From NCBI GenBank assembly GCA_046726235.1, contig JBKPAD010000015.1, positions 1-11,317 on the forward strand: a stretch of 11,317 nucleotides of DNA, given 5' to 3'. The notes under the pieces were generated by a model. That model made no database searches. It saw only the letters and a list, made by a program, of their open reading frames with translations, and was not told where the DNA came from. A program made the translations under genes and the position numbers. This document shows, in pieces, positions 1 to 9,437 of the stretch (positions within the stretch are counted from its first letter, which is position 1; each line of letters starts with the position of its first letter). Source of the stretch: Nitricoxidireducens sp046726235. GTDB taxonomy: Bacteria; Pseudomonadota; Gammaproteobacteria; Burkholderiales; Rhodocyclaceae.

Positions 1-1
1 G

Positions 2-334
2 ATCAACCAGGTGTTCATGAACCTGCTGGTGAATGCTGCGCACGCCATCGTCGAGCGCGGCACCATCACGCTGCGCACCGGGACGGCAGGAGACGAAGTG
101 TGGGTGGAGATCGCCGACACGGGGAGCGGGATCGCGCCGGAGCACCTGGGGCGGATCTTCGAGCCGTTCTTCACCACCAAGCCGGTGGGGAAGGGGACGG
201 GGCTGGGGCTGTCGCTGTCGTACGGCATCGTGCAGAAGCACCACGGTCGCATCGAGGTCACCAGCGAACCCGGAAACGGCACCTGCTTCCGCCTGGCGCT
301 GCCGATCCGGCAGCCTGAACAGCAAGCGGCCTGA
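2..334 (+). CDS. Sensor histidine kinase, C-terminal fragment (HATPase domain)
   Basis: This is the 3' end of a two-component sensor kinase; the 5' part lies outside the window, and 110 residues plus the TGA stop are visible. The fragment is an almost complete ATP-binding domain. It has an N-box (INQVFMNLLVNAAHA, residues 1-15), a G1 box DTGSGI (around residues 40-45), an F-box FEPFFTTK and a G2 box GKGTGLGLSLSYGIV. This box pattern, with FEPFFTTK before a GTGLGL loop, is typical of NtrB/PAS-type kinases (HPK4-like), not of the PhoR type found later in the window. The sensory and phospho-accepting His domains are not visible, so the stimulus is unknown. The Pho-box promoter of pstS begins 13 bases after the stop, so the gene is probably transcriptionally separate from the pst operon. 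Confidence 0.93.
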   Translation: MNQVFMNLLVNAAHAIVERGTITLRTGTAGDEVWVEIADTGSGIAPEHLGRIFEPFFTTKPVGKGTGLGLSLSYGIVQKHHGRIEVTSEPGNGTCFRLALPIRQPEQQAA

Positions 335-347
335 GCACTGGACCGGC

Positions 348-381
348 CTGTCATCGGGGTGTAACAATCGACGCCGAAAAT
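348..381 (+). promoter_or_regulatory. PhoB-dependent promoter of the pst-pho operon (Pho box plus -10)
   Basis: Two heptamers with an exact 11-base period form a Pho box: CTGTCAT (348-354), four bases, then GTGTAAC (359-365). The first half is identical to the enterobacterial consensus CTGTCAT and the second keeps the TGT.A core. A -10-like hexamer GAAAAT (376-381; four of six match TATAAT) starts exactly 10 bases after the box. That is the usual geometry of PhoB-activated promoters, where the box stands in for the -35. No good -35 is present. It precedes pstS, the classic Pho-regulon target. The box is seen directly; PhoB binding is inferred. Confidence 0.82.
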
Positions 382-400
382 GCGCGGCGTCAGCTCAACC

Positions 401-405
401 AGGAG
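401..405 (+). promoter_or_regulatory. Ribosome binding site of pstS
   Basis: AGGAG stands 7 bases before the ATG at 413. It selects that start over an in-frame ATG at 380, which has no Shine-Dalgarno, overlaps the -10 element and would place 11 non-hydrophobic residues before the signal peptide. Confidence 0.85.
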
Positions 406-412
406 ACTTCGC

Positions 413-1399
413 ATGAAATTCGTACGCACGCTGTTGATTGCTGCAGTTCCCGCGGCGTTTGCCGTCCTTCCGGCGCACGCCCAACTCGTCAAGGTCGACG
501 GTTCCTCGACCGTGTATCCGATCACCGAAGGCGTCGCCGAAGAATTCCAGAAAGCCAAGAAAGGCGCCATCAAGGTCACCGTCGGCATCTCCGGCACTGG
601 CGGCGGCTTCAAGAAGTTCTGCCGCGGCGAAACCGATATTCAGGATGCGTCCCGCCCGATCACCGCCAAGGAAATGGAAGCCTGCGCCAAGGCCGGCATC
701 AAGTATTTCGAGATTCCGGTCGCTTTCGACGCGCTGACCGTCGTCGTCAATCCGAAGAACCCGATCAAGCAATTGACCATCGCCGAACTCAAGACCATGT
801 GGGAACCGGACGCCCAGGGCAAGGTGATGAAGTGGAACCAGGTCAACCCGGCCTTCCCCGACGCGCCCCTGAAGCTGTTCGGCGCCGGCGCCGACTCCGG
901 CACCTTCGAATACTTCACCGAAGCGGCCACCGGCAAGGCCAAGTCCTCGCGCGGCGACTTCACCGCCTCGGAAGACGACAACGTGCTGGTGCAGGGCGTG
1001 GCGCGCGACGTCAATGCCATCGGCTACTTCGGCTATGCCTACTACGCCGAGAACAAGGACAAGCTGAAGGCGATGCCGATCGTCAATGCCGCAGGCAAGG
1101 CAGTCGGGCCTGCCGAAGCTTCGGTGATCGACGGCAGCTACAACCCGCTCTCCCGCCCGATCTTCATCTATGTTAGCGACGTCGCCTACAAGCGTCCCGA
1201 AGTCAAGGAATTCGTCGCCTACTACCTCAAGGAGGGCGCGCAGTTCGCCAAGGAAGTGAAGTACGTGCCGCTGCCGGCCAAGGCCTATCAGACCTCGGCT
1301 GAACATCTGGCCAAGGGCAAGCTGGGCACCGCCTTCGGCGGCAAGAACGAGATCGGCATCAAGATCGATGACTTGCTTGCACGCGAAGCTAGGCTGTAA
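413..1399 (+). CDS. pstS: Phosphate ABC transporter, periplasmic phosphate-binding protein PstS
   Basis: This is the high-affinity phosphate receptor in the periplasm, which hands phosphate to the PstCA permease. It has 328 residues. Residues 1-23 form a signal peptide (MKFVRT, a hydrophobic core, then AHA) with a signal-peptidase I site before Q24. There is no lipobox, so it is a soluble periplasmic protein. The mature start VDGSSTVYPITEGVAEEF is the PBP-like PstS N-terminal motif; its DGSST segment contributes phosphate-binding residues. GISGTGGGFKKFCRGETDI is the second binding loop, and AGADSGTFEYF the third (G.DSGT in the family). The length and motif order match PstS/SphX proteins of Proteobacteria. 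It is the first gene behind the Pho box, separated from pstC by a 77-base gap with a strong hairpin, which fits the usual excess of PstS over the membrane components. The call is firm. Confidence 0.97.
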   Translation: MKFVRTLLIAAVPAAFAVLPAHAQLVKVDGSSTVYPITEGVAEEFQKAKKGAIKVTVGISGTGGGFKKFCRGETDIQDASRPITAKEMEACAKAGIKYFEIPVAFDALTVVVNPKNPIKQLTIAELKTMWEPDAQGKVMKWNQVNPAFPDAPLKLFGAGADSGTFEYFTEAATGKAKSSRGDFTASEDDNVLVQGVARDVNAIGYFGYAYYAENKDKLKAMPIVNAAGKAVGPAEASVIDGSYNPLSRPIFIYVSDVAYKRPEVKEFVAYYLKEGAQFAKEVKYVPLPAKAYQTSAEHLAKGKLGTAFGGKNEIGIKIDDLLAREARL

Positions 1400-1421
1400 T
1401 CTTTCCACTACGCATTAGCAT

Positions 1422-1453
1422 ACGCTCCGGGGTTGCGAACGATCCCGGAGCGT
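1422..1453 (+). promoter_or_regulatory. Intercistronic stem-loop between pstS and pstC
   Basis: ACGCTCCGGG (1422-1431) and CCCGGAGCGT (1444-1453) are perfect 10-base-pair inverted repeats around a 12-base loop. The stem begins 22 bases after the pstS stop and ends 23 bases before the chosen pstC ATG. The following bases (TGTTGCG) are not a U-tract, so full Rho-independent termination is unlikely. A stem here would more plausibly stabilise the 3' end of a processed pstS transcript or partly attenuate readthrough, giving more PstS than PstCAB. The hairpin is seen directly; the role is inferred. Confidence 0.72.
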
Positions 1454-1476
1454 TGTTGCGAATGGAACCCCCCACC

Positions 1477-2427
1477 ATGTCTGCCGTCATGCCTTCTTCT
1501 CAAGTCGTTTCCTCACCGCGTCCGGTCAGTGACCGATTGGCCAAACGCGCCAGCCGCCACATCAAGGAACGGATCATCGAGGCGATCCTGTTCGCCTCGG
1601 CCGCGATCTCGGTCTTCGTCACGCTGGGCATCGTCTATGTGCTGCTGAAGGAATCCATGGTTTTCTTCGGCCAGGTCTCGATCGTCGATTTCCTGACCGA
1701 CACGCAATGGACACCGCTGTTCGACGACGCCCACTTCGGCATCGTGGTGCTGCTGTCCGGTACCGCCGTCAGTTCATTCGTCGCGCTGCTGGTGGCAATT
1801 CCTATCGGCACCATCATCGCGATCTTCCTGTCTGAATTCGCCACGCCGCAGGTCCGCGAGATCGCGAAACCCATTCTCGAAGTGCTCTCCGGCATTCCGA
1901 CCGTGGTGTTCGGTTTCTTCGCCCTGCTGTTCGTCACGCCCATCCTGCAGTGGTTCCTGCCGGAACTGCCCGGCTTCAGCCTGCTCTCGGCCGGCATCGT
2001 CATGGGCATCATGATCATCCCGATCATCAGTTCGCTCTCCGAGGACGCCATGCGCGCCGTGCCGATGGCGTTGCGCGAAGGTTCCTACGCGATGGGCGCC
2101 ACGCGCCTGCAGACGGCGCTACGTGTGGTATTCCCCGCCGCGATCTCCGGTATCGCCGCCGGCTACATTCTCGGCATCGCGCGCGCCGTGGGCGAGACCA
2201 TGATCCTGGCCATCGCCGCCGGCATGCAGCCGAGCCTGGTCTGGAATCCGATGGAGCCGGCCGCGACGATCACTTCCTTCATCGTCCAGGTGGCGCTCGG
2301 CGATTTGCCGCACGGCTCGGTCGGCTACAACACGATCTTCGCCGCTGGCCTGACGCTGATGCTCTTTACCCTGATGTTCAACATGTTCGGCTTCTGGTTG
2401 CAACGCAAATATCGCGAGAAATACTGA
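1477..2427 (+). CDS. pstC: Phosphate ABC transporter permease PstC
   Basis: This is an inner-membrane permease subunit that pairs with PstA to form the phosphate channel of the PstSCAB importer. From ATG 1477 it has 316 residues. The cytoplasmic N-terminal leader is followed by a first membrane helix at about 36-57 and five further hydrophobic segments (roughly 88-118, 134-160, 168-188, 220-250 and 284-308). The binding-protein-dependent permease EAA loop lies at about 189-213 (AVPMALREGSYAMGATRLQT), followed by ARAVGETM (about 236-242), a hallmark of PstC/PstA. The start is uncertain: ATG 1462 is also in frame and neither has a strong Shine-Dalgarno. GGAA at 1464-1467, 9 bases before 1477, favours the latter. 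A further upstream TTG at 1453 lies in the hairpin stem and is unlikely. The stop is 1 base before pstA. Confidence 0.95.
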   Translation: MSAVMPSSQVVSSPRPVSDRLAKRASRHIKERIIEAILFASAAISVFVTLGIVYVLLKESMVFFGQVSIVDFLTDTQWTPLFDDAHFGIVVLLSGTAVSSFVALLVAIPIGTIIAIFLSEFATPQVREIAKPILEVLSGIPTVVFGFFALLFVTPILQWFLPELPGFSLLSAGIVMGIMIIPIISSLSEDAMRAVPMALREGSYAMGATRLQTALRVVFPAAISGIAAGYILGIARAVGETMILAIAAGMQPSLVWNPMEPAATITSFIVQVALGDLPHGSVGYNTIFAAGLTLMLFTLMFNMFGFWLQRKYREKY

Positions 2428-2428
2428 C

Positions 2429-3361
2429 ATGGCTGCCAAATCGTCCGCCGAAGTCGCCCTCATCAGGATCGGCATCGCCCGCCGCAAGCGCTGGGATTTC
2501 ATCTTCGCCGTGCTGGGCATTCTGGCGCTGGCGATCGGCCTGATGACCATCGCCAGCCTGTTCGTCGACATGCTGATCGGTGGCTGGGAACGCCTGCATC
2601 CCGAGTTCTTCACCAACTTTCCGTCGCGGCGCGCGGCACAGGCCGGCATCCTGTCGGCTTGGGTCGGCAGCGTGCTGGTCATGATCGTCACCGCCTTGGT
2701 GGCCGTGCCGCTTGGCGTCGGGGCCGGCATCTGGCTCGAGGAGTACGCGCCCAAGCACTGGATCACCGACGTCATCGAGATCAACATCAACAATCTCGCC
2801 GGCGTGCCTTCGATCATCTACGGCCTGCTGGCGCTCGGCCTGTTCGTCTACACCTTCGGTCTCGGCCAGAGCATCCAGACCGCAGGGCTCACGCTGGCGC
2901 TGCTGATCCTGCCGATGGTGATCGTCGCCACGCGCGAGTCGATCCGCTCGATTCCGCAGGTGATTCGGGAAGGCGCCTATGCTCTCGGCGCGACCAAATG
3001 GCAAGCCGTCAAGGACCACATCGTGCCCTACTCGCTGCCCGGCATCCTCACCGGCGTCATCCTCGGCCTGTCGCGCGCCATCGGCGAGACGGCGCCGATC
3101 ATCACCATCGGCGCGCTGACCTTCATCGCCTTCCTGCCACCCGCGCCGATCACCGACACTGCGCCATTCTTCAGTTTCGAATGGCTGCAGGCGCCCTTCA
3201 CGGTGATGCCGATACAGATCTTCAACTGGACCTCGCGTCCGGATTCCGCCTTCCAGCAGAATGCTGCCGCCGCGGGCGCCATCCTCGTCGCCATGACGCT
3301 GACGATGAATGCCCTCGCGATCTGGCTGCGCTACCGCCTTCGCAAGAACATCAAGTGGTAA
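2429..3361 (+). CDS. pstA: Phosphate ABC transporter permease PstA
   Basis: This is the second membrane subunit of the PstSCAB importer, with 310 residues. A basic cytoplasmic N-terminus (RIGIARRKRWD) precedes helix 1 (about 23-50). More membrane segments follow around 75-103, 120-145, 150-168, 205-237 and 280-300. The EAA loop is at about 170-193 (SIPQVIREGAYALGATKWQ), then LSRAIGETAPIIT (about 214-226), the conserved PstA motif that resembles ARAVGETM in PstC. The proline-rich stretch at 237-245 and the following periplasmic loop are typical of proteobacterial PstA. The start ATG lies 1 base after the pstC stop, so translation is probably coupled. It ends 7 bases before pstB. Confidence 0.96.
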   Translation: MAAKSSAEVALIRIGIARRKRWDFIFAVLGILALAIGLMTIASLFVDMLIGGWERLHPEFFTNFPSRRAAQAGILSAWVGSVLVMIVTALVAVPLGVGAGIWLEEYAPKHWITDVIEININNLAGVPSIIYGLLALGLFVYTFGLGQSIQTAGLTLALLILPMVIVATRESIRSIPQVIREGAYALGATKWQAVKDHIVPYSLPGILTGVILGLSRAIGETAPIITIGALTFIAFLPPAPITDTAPFFSFEWLQAPFTVMPIQIFNWTSRPDSAFQQNAAAAGAILVAMTLTMNALAIWLRYRLRKNIKW

Positions 3362-3368
3362 CCACATC

Positions 3369-4160
<792 letters not shown>

Positions 4161-4174
4161 GGGGACCAGAGAAA

Positions 4175-4882
4175 ATGAGCGAGCACCTTTCCAAGCAGTT
4201 CGATTCCGACCTCGACGCCATCCGCGCCCACGTCACCCGCATGGGCGGCATGGTCGAGGAGCAGGTTCGCGGCGCGCTCGGTGCGTTCGCCGATGCCGAC
4301 CGCGAACTCATTGACGTCATCATCGCGCGCGACAAGGGCGTCGACGAGATGGAAGTCGAGATCGACACGGCTTGCGCCCACATCGTGGCGCGGCGCCAGC
4401 CGACCGCCATCGACCTGCGCATGATCATGGCCGTCAGCAAGACCGTCACCGACCTCGAGCGCATCGGCGACGAGGCCAAGAAGATCGCCAAGACGACGCG
4501 CAAGATCATCGAGCGCGGCGACGCCGGCAGCCTGGCGCAGGTCCTCGACGTGCGCCACATGGGCGAGCAGGCGGCCGGCATGCTGAACGAGGTGCTCGAC
4601 GCCTTCGTGCGGCTCGATGCGGAGGCGGCGGCGGATACGGTGCGGCGCGACAAGGAAGTCGACCGCCACTTCGCCGCCATCGTGCGGCAGCTGATCACCT
4701 ACATGATGGAAGACCCGCGCACCATCACCACGGCGCTCGACATCGTCTTCATCGCCAAGTCGCTCGAGCGCATCGGCGACCACTGCAAGAACATCGCCGA
4801 AGACGTGATCTACATCGTCAAGGGGCGCGACGTCCGCCACCTCGGCCTCGAGGGGCTCGAACGCGAGATGAGCGGCGAATGA
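4175..4882 (+). CDS. phoU: Phosphate signalling adaptor PhoU
   Basis: PhoU is a peripheral cytoplasmic protein that links the Pst transporter to PhoR and keeps PhoR in its phosphatase mode when phosphate is plentiful. It has 235 residues in two homologous three-helix repeats. Each repeat carries the family's metal-cluster signature: ERIGDEAKKIAK at 95-106 and ERIGDHCKNIAE at 198-209. An acidic motif, RDKGVDEMEVEID (52-64), matches RDKEVDRHF (158-166) in the second repeat. The position between pstB and phoB is canonical. The ATG has only a weak upstream purine stretch (GGGGACCAGAG). The stop TGA overlaps the phoB ATG in ATGA, which indicates translational coupling. Confidence 0.97.
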   Translation: MSEHLSKQFDSDLDAIRAHVTRMGGMVEEQVRGALGAFADADRELIDVIIARDKGVDEMEVEIDTACAHIVARRQPTAIDLRMIMAVSKTVTDLERIGDEAKKIAKTTRKIIERGDAGSLAQVLDVRHMGEQAAGMLNEVLDAFVRLDAEAAADTVRRDKEVDRHFAAIVRQLITYMMEDPRTITTALDIVFIAKSLERIGDHCKNIAEDVIYIVKGRDVRHLGLEGLEREMSGE

Positions 4883-5571
4883 GCGCTGCGCCCCGCGTTC
4901 TGGTCGTCGAGGACGAGGCGCCGATCCAGGAGCTGCTGCGCTATGCGTTGACGCAGGCGGCCTTCGACGTCGTCGTGGTCCCGAGCGCGGAGCAGGCGCT
5001 GGTCGAGATACGCAGCGAGCTGCCGGCCGTGGTCCTGCTCGACCTGATGCTGCCGGGCATGTCCGGCATCACGCTCGCCAAGCACCTGCGCCAGGAGCCG
5101 CGCACGCGCGACCTGCCGCTGATCATGGTGACGGCGCGCGCCGAGGAGTCGGAGCGCGTCACCGGGCTCGAACTGGGCGCCGACGACTACGTCACCAAGC
5201 CGTTTTCGCCGAAGGAACTGGTGGCGAGGATTCGCGCCGTGCTGCGCCGGCGAGCGCCGCATCTGGCCGGCGACCCGGTCGAAATCGGGCCGCTGCGGCT
5301 CGATCCGGATGCGCGCACGGTGACGTGCGAGGGCCGGCCGGTCGACCTCGGGCCGACCGAGTTCGAGTTGCTGCAATACCTGATGAACCATCCGGGCCGG
5401 GCGCTGAGCCGCGACCAGCTCCTGAACGCGCTGCGCGGCGATCACAGCTTCCTCGAGGATCGCACCGTGGACGTCTATATCCGTCGCCTGCGCGCCAAGC
5501 TCGGCAGCCATGGCGAGACCATGATCGAGACCGTGCGCGGAATCGGCTACAAGTTCGCCGCCAAGGCCTGA
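4879..5571 (+). CDS. phoB: Phosphate regulon response regulator PhoB
   Basis: This is an OmpR/PhoB-family transcription activator of 230 residues that binds Pho boxes when phosphorylated by PhoR. The receiver domain (about 5-122) has the acidic pocket E11-D12, phospho-acceptor D55 (VVLLDLMLPG), switch threonine T85 (MVTARAEE) and K107 (DDYVTKPFSPKEL). The C-terminal winged-helix domain (about 135-228) contains DLGPTEFELLQYL (156-168), the recognition-helix region LEDRTVDVYIRRLRAKL (192-208) and the C-terminal hairpin TVRGIGYKF (218-226). The start overlaps the phoU stop by four bases (ATGA). Two good Pho boxes in the window, before pstS and before the small-membrane-protein/EAL operon, are its likely local targets. 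Confidence 0.97.
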   Translation: MSAAPRVLVVEDEAPIQELLRYALTQAAFDVVVVPSAEQALVEIRSELPAVVLLDLMLPGMSGITLAKHLRQEPRTRDLPLIMVTARAEESERVTGLELGADDYVTKPFSPKELVARIRAVLRRRAPHLAGDPVEIGPLRLDPDARTVTCEGRPVDLGPTEFELLQYLMNHPGRALSRDQLLNALRGDHSFLEDRTVDVYIRRLRAKLGSHGETMIETVRGIGYKFAAKA

Positions 5572-5573
5572 AC

Positions 5574-6815
5574 GTGGCGCTCGCCGACGCCTGGCCGATC
5601 CTGCTGCTGCTGGTCGTCGTGCTCGCGGCGATGCTGCGCACGCAGGTGCGCCAGCGCAATGCGCTGCGCCGCTGGCTCGAGGCGCCCGAGAGCCGGGACA
5701 TCCCGGACGGCGTCGGCCCCTGGCGCGAAATCTTCTCGCGCCTGCAGCGCCTGCGCAAGGAAGACCAGCGCGCCTACCAGGCGCTCGAGCGCACCCTCGA
5801 TGGCTTCCGCCAGGCGGTCCAGGCCTTGCCGGACGGCGTCATCCTGCTCGACACGCAGACGCACATCGAGTGGCTCAACGCCGCGGCCGGCCGCCAGTTC
5901 TCGCTCGACGCCGCGCGCGACGTCGGCACCCAGCTCGGCCACCTGATTCGCCAGGGCGAGTTCCGCGAGCTGCTTGCGTCGCGTCCGCGCGGCGGTGCCT
6001 CCGAGCCGCTGCTGCTGCGCGTGCCGGCACAGGGATCGGAGCAGGTGCTCTCGGTGTCGCTGATCCCGTTCGGCGATGCCAAGAACCTGCTGCTGTCGCG
6101 CGACGTCACGGAGCTGGCGCGGACCGAGGCGATGCGGCGCGATTTCGTCGCCAACGTCTCGCACGAATTGCGCACGCCGCTGACCGTGATCTCGGGCTTC
6201 ATCGAGCAGTTCGTCTCGGAGGACCCGCCGACGGGTGAAGCCGCCGCGCGCTTCTTCGCCCTCATGGCGGACCAGTCCGAGCGCATGACCCGGCTCGTCG
6301 CCGACCTGCTCACGCTGTCGCAACTCGAGAACGACAACCGCCCGCCGCCCGACGAGACCATCGACATGGCGGCGATGCTGGAATCGCTCCGCACCGAGGC
6401 GTTGGCGCTCGCCGACGGACGCCTCGCGATCGAGATCGGCGAAGCGTCCGCGGGCCGGCTGCGCGGCAGCAGCCACGAACTGCGCAGCGCCTTCGGCAAC
6501 CTCGTCTCGAACGCCGTGCGCTATACGCCGGCCGGCGGCACGGTGACGCTCGCTTGGCGCGTCGAGGAGGGCTGTCCGACCTTCTCGGTCACCGACACGG
6601 GCATCGGCATTCCCCCCGAACACATCCCCCGCCTGACGGAACGCTTCTACCGCGTCGACAAGGGCCGCTCGTCCGCAACCGGCGGCACCGGCCTCGGGCT
6701 CGCCATCGTCAAGCACGTGCTGATGCGCCACCAGGGCACGCTGGCGATCCGCTCGGAGGCCGGCCGCGGCAGCGTGTTCTCGGCGCGGCTGCCGGCCGCG
6801 CGGCGGGTTCCCTGA
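5574..6815 (+). CDS. phoR: Phosphate regulon sensor histidine kinase PhoR
   Basis: This membrane-associated kinase/phosphatase phosphorylates PhoB under phosphate limitation. It has 413 residues from a GTG start, chosen because AAGG (5563-5566) lies 7 bases upstream and this start includes the membrane helix; ATG 5631 would remove it. One N-terminal hydrophobic segment (about 6-21) is followed by a basic stretch (TQVRQRNALRRW). A PAS-like domain (about 75-180) starts at QALPDGVILLDTQTHIEWLN. The HisKA H-box SHELRTPLT places the phospho-accepting His at 197, and the HATPase has N313 (NLVSNAVRYTP), G1 DTGIGIP (341-347) and G2 GGTGLGLAIVKHV (370-382). There is no sizeable periplasmic sensor domain, as is usual for PhoR, which reads phosphate through Pst and PhoU. 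It begins 2 bases after phoB and is the last gene of the operon. Confidence 0.96.
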   Translation: MALADAWPILLLLVVVLAAMLRTQVRQRNALRRWLEAPESRDIPDGVGPWREIFSRLQRLRKEDQRAYQALERTLDGFRQAVQALPDGVILLDTQTHIEWLNAAAGRQFSLDAARDVGTQLGHLIRQGEFRELLASRPRGGASEPLLLRVPAQGSEQVLSVSLIPFGDAKNLLLSRDVTELARTEAMRRDFVANVSHELRTPLTVISGFIEQFVSEDPPTGEAAARFFALMADQSERMTRLVADLLTLSQLENDNRPPPDETIDMAAMLESLRTEALALADGRLAIEIGEASAGRLRGSSHELRSAFGNLVSNAVRYTPAGGTVTLAWRVEEGCPTFSVTDTGIGIPPEHIPRLTERFYRVDKGRSSATGGTGLGLAIVKHVLMRHQGTLAIRSEAGRGSVFSARLPAARRVP

Positions 6816-6817
6816 GG

Positions 6818-6835
6818 GGCCGCCGTCCCGCGGCC
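6818..6835. terminator. Weak GC-rich hairpin between convergent phoR and the secreted-protein gene
   Basis: GGCCGC (6818-6823) and GCGGCC (6830-6835) can form a 6-base-pair stem with a 6-base loop in the 31-base space between the convergent stops at 6815 and 6847. No T-tract follows on either strand. It could stall both transcripts, but nothing in the sequence makes it a clear Rho-independent terminator. Confidence 0.3.
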
Positions 6836-6846
6836 GCCGCGTCGCG

Positions 6847-7275
6847 TCAGCGTGCGGCGAGACGCACCCAGGTGTGATAAGTCCTGCCCCCGCTGGCCAG
6901 CGCGGCGAGCGGGCTGAATACGCCGCGCTTCAGCGTGCAGGGGGCGACAAGGACCTGGACGCGCTGATTGCTCGCGGCAGCCAGCCATCCGCCGGCGGCG
7001 TCGCCGCGGAACGGCGGCACGAAGTCCAGCGAGACCCTGGCGTCCATCTCCTGGTCGCGCACGGAGAGGGCTTCGATTTCGAGCTTGAAGTCGTCCTGCT
7101 GGAAGGCGGTCTTGCTGCCGCTGCCGGCAGCGAGGGTGCGTTCGGCGACCTTCGAGCAGTTGCTCCGGTCGCAGGACACGACCAGGATGTCGTAGTCGAA
7201 GGTGGCCGCCGAAGCGGGAATGCAGGTGATGCTAAGGGCTGCAGCGGCGGTCAGGGAGGAAGCGAGCGTGGGCAT
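6847..7275 (-). CDS. Small secreted/periplasmic protein of unknown function
   Basis: The protein has 142 residues and I do not recognise the family. Residues 1-23 look like a Sec signal peptide (hydrophobic TAAAALSITCIP, then ASA) with a signal-peptidase I site before A24; no lipobox is evident. The mature part (about 119 residues) has three cysteines (C35, C40, C113), so one disulfide is possible, for example between C35 and C40 in SCDRSNC. It seems to alternate beta-like segments (DYDILVVSC, FKLEIEALSV, ARVSLDFVPPF, QRVQVLVAPC, TYHTWVRLA), suggesting a small beta-rich domain. The start is supported by GGAGA 7 bases upstream of the ATG. The gene lies 71 bases after the EAL gene on the same strand, so it may be the operon's last member or use the Pho-like site in the gap. 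Confidence 0.8.
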   Translation of the reverse strand: MPTLASSLTAAAALSITCIPASAATFDYDILVVSCDRSNCSKVAERTLAAGSGSKTAFQQDDFKLEIEALSVRDQEMDARVSLDFVPPFRGDAAGGWLAAASNQRVQVLVAPCTLKRGVFSPLAALASGGRTYHTWVRLAAR

Positions 7276-7331
7276 GGACGTTCTCCGGTTGGGATGACGG
7301 GCCCAGTCTGCCGCGGCAAGGTTTCATGCTG

Positions 7332-7346
7332 ATGTCAATTTCGTGA

Positions 7347-7349
<3 letters not shown>
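7332..7349 (-). promoter_or_regulatory. Possible third Pho box before the secreted-protein gene (weak)
   Basis: On the minus strand, TAGTCAC-GAAA-TTGACAT has the 11-base period of a Pho box. It matches the two-half consensus at about 10 of 14 positions (CTGTCA followed by C or T). The box starts on the TAG stop of the EAL gene and is 57 bases from the secreted protein's start codon. The hexamer at the expected -10 position (CCTTGC) is poor, unlike the two better boxes. The embedded TTGACA could instead be a sigma70 -35, but no matching -10 lies 17 bases on. Confidence 0.35.
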
Positions 7350-9202
<1,853 letters not shown>

Positions 9203-9206
<4 letters not shown>

Positions 9207-9409
9207 GTCGACGCTCCGGCGAGCAGCAGCACGATCGCGGCGGCGACCACTGCCGCGGCCATGGCGCCGGCCGCCCACCAGCGCGTGTGCCGACAATATT
9301 CGCGGAATGCGTTGCCGAACGTTCGGGTTCGCGGCAGGGCGGCGGACGACGAGTAGCAAACCTTACGCAGATCGCAGCTTGGACTGCAGTGACTCAGTGT
9401 CTTCAGCAT
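9203..9409 (-). CDS. Small single-pass membrane protein coupled to the EAL gene
   Basis: This 68-residue protein is of unrecognised family. Residues 1-43 are hydrophilic and basic, with four cysteines (C8, C12, C18, C39); residues 44-65 (WWAAGAMAAAVVAAAIVLLLAG) form one membrane helix, and only three residues follow it. The positive residues before the helix (REYCRHTR, 36-43) predict a cytoplasmic N-terminus. It is judged real for three reasons: GGGAGG (9414-9419) sits 4 bases before the ATG, a Pho-box promoter lies immediately upstream, and its TGA overlaps the ATG of the EAL gene in ATGA. It could anchor, sense for or tune the EAL-CBS-GGDEF protein at the membrane; that is inference from position only. 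The reading frame also contains a 12-base palindrome (9315-9326). Confidence 0.7.
9214..9217 (-). promoter_or_regulatory. Ribosome binding site of the EAL-CBS-GGDEF gene
   Basis: On the minus strand GGAG lies 7 bases before the ATG at 9206, inside the 3' end of the small membrane-protein gene. It fixes the start of the downstream gene and shows that the two are translationally linked. Confidence 0.75.
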
Positions 9410-9413
9410 GGCG

Positions 9414-9419
9414 CCTCCC
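9414..9419 (-). promoter_or_regulatory. Strong ribosome binding site of the small membrane-protein gene
   Basis: GGGAGG on the minus strand, 4 bases before the ATG at 9409, is one of the best Shine-Dalgarno matches in the window. It is the main reason to accept a 68-codon gene here instead of a long N-terminal extension of the EAL protein. Confidence 0.75.
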
Positions 9420-9437
9420 GATCAAGATGCGGAGGCA

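Noticed and set aside
380..412. Earlier ATG for pstS at 380
   Set aside because: It overlaps the -10 of the promoter, has no ribosome binding site and would disturb the signal peptide.
395..1408. Antisense open frame of 337 codons over pstS
   Set aside because: It is a codon-usage shadow of pstS with no motif or ribosome binding site.
9207..9359. N-terminal extension of the EAL protein to 9359
   Set aside because: The extra residues are arginine-rich and without domain character, there is no Shine-Dalgarno there, and the region is better explained by the small membrane-protein gene in another frame.
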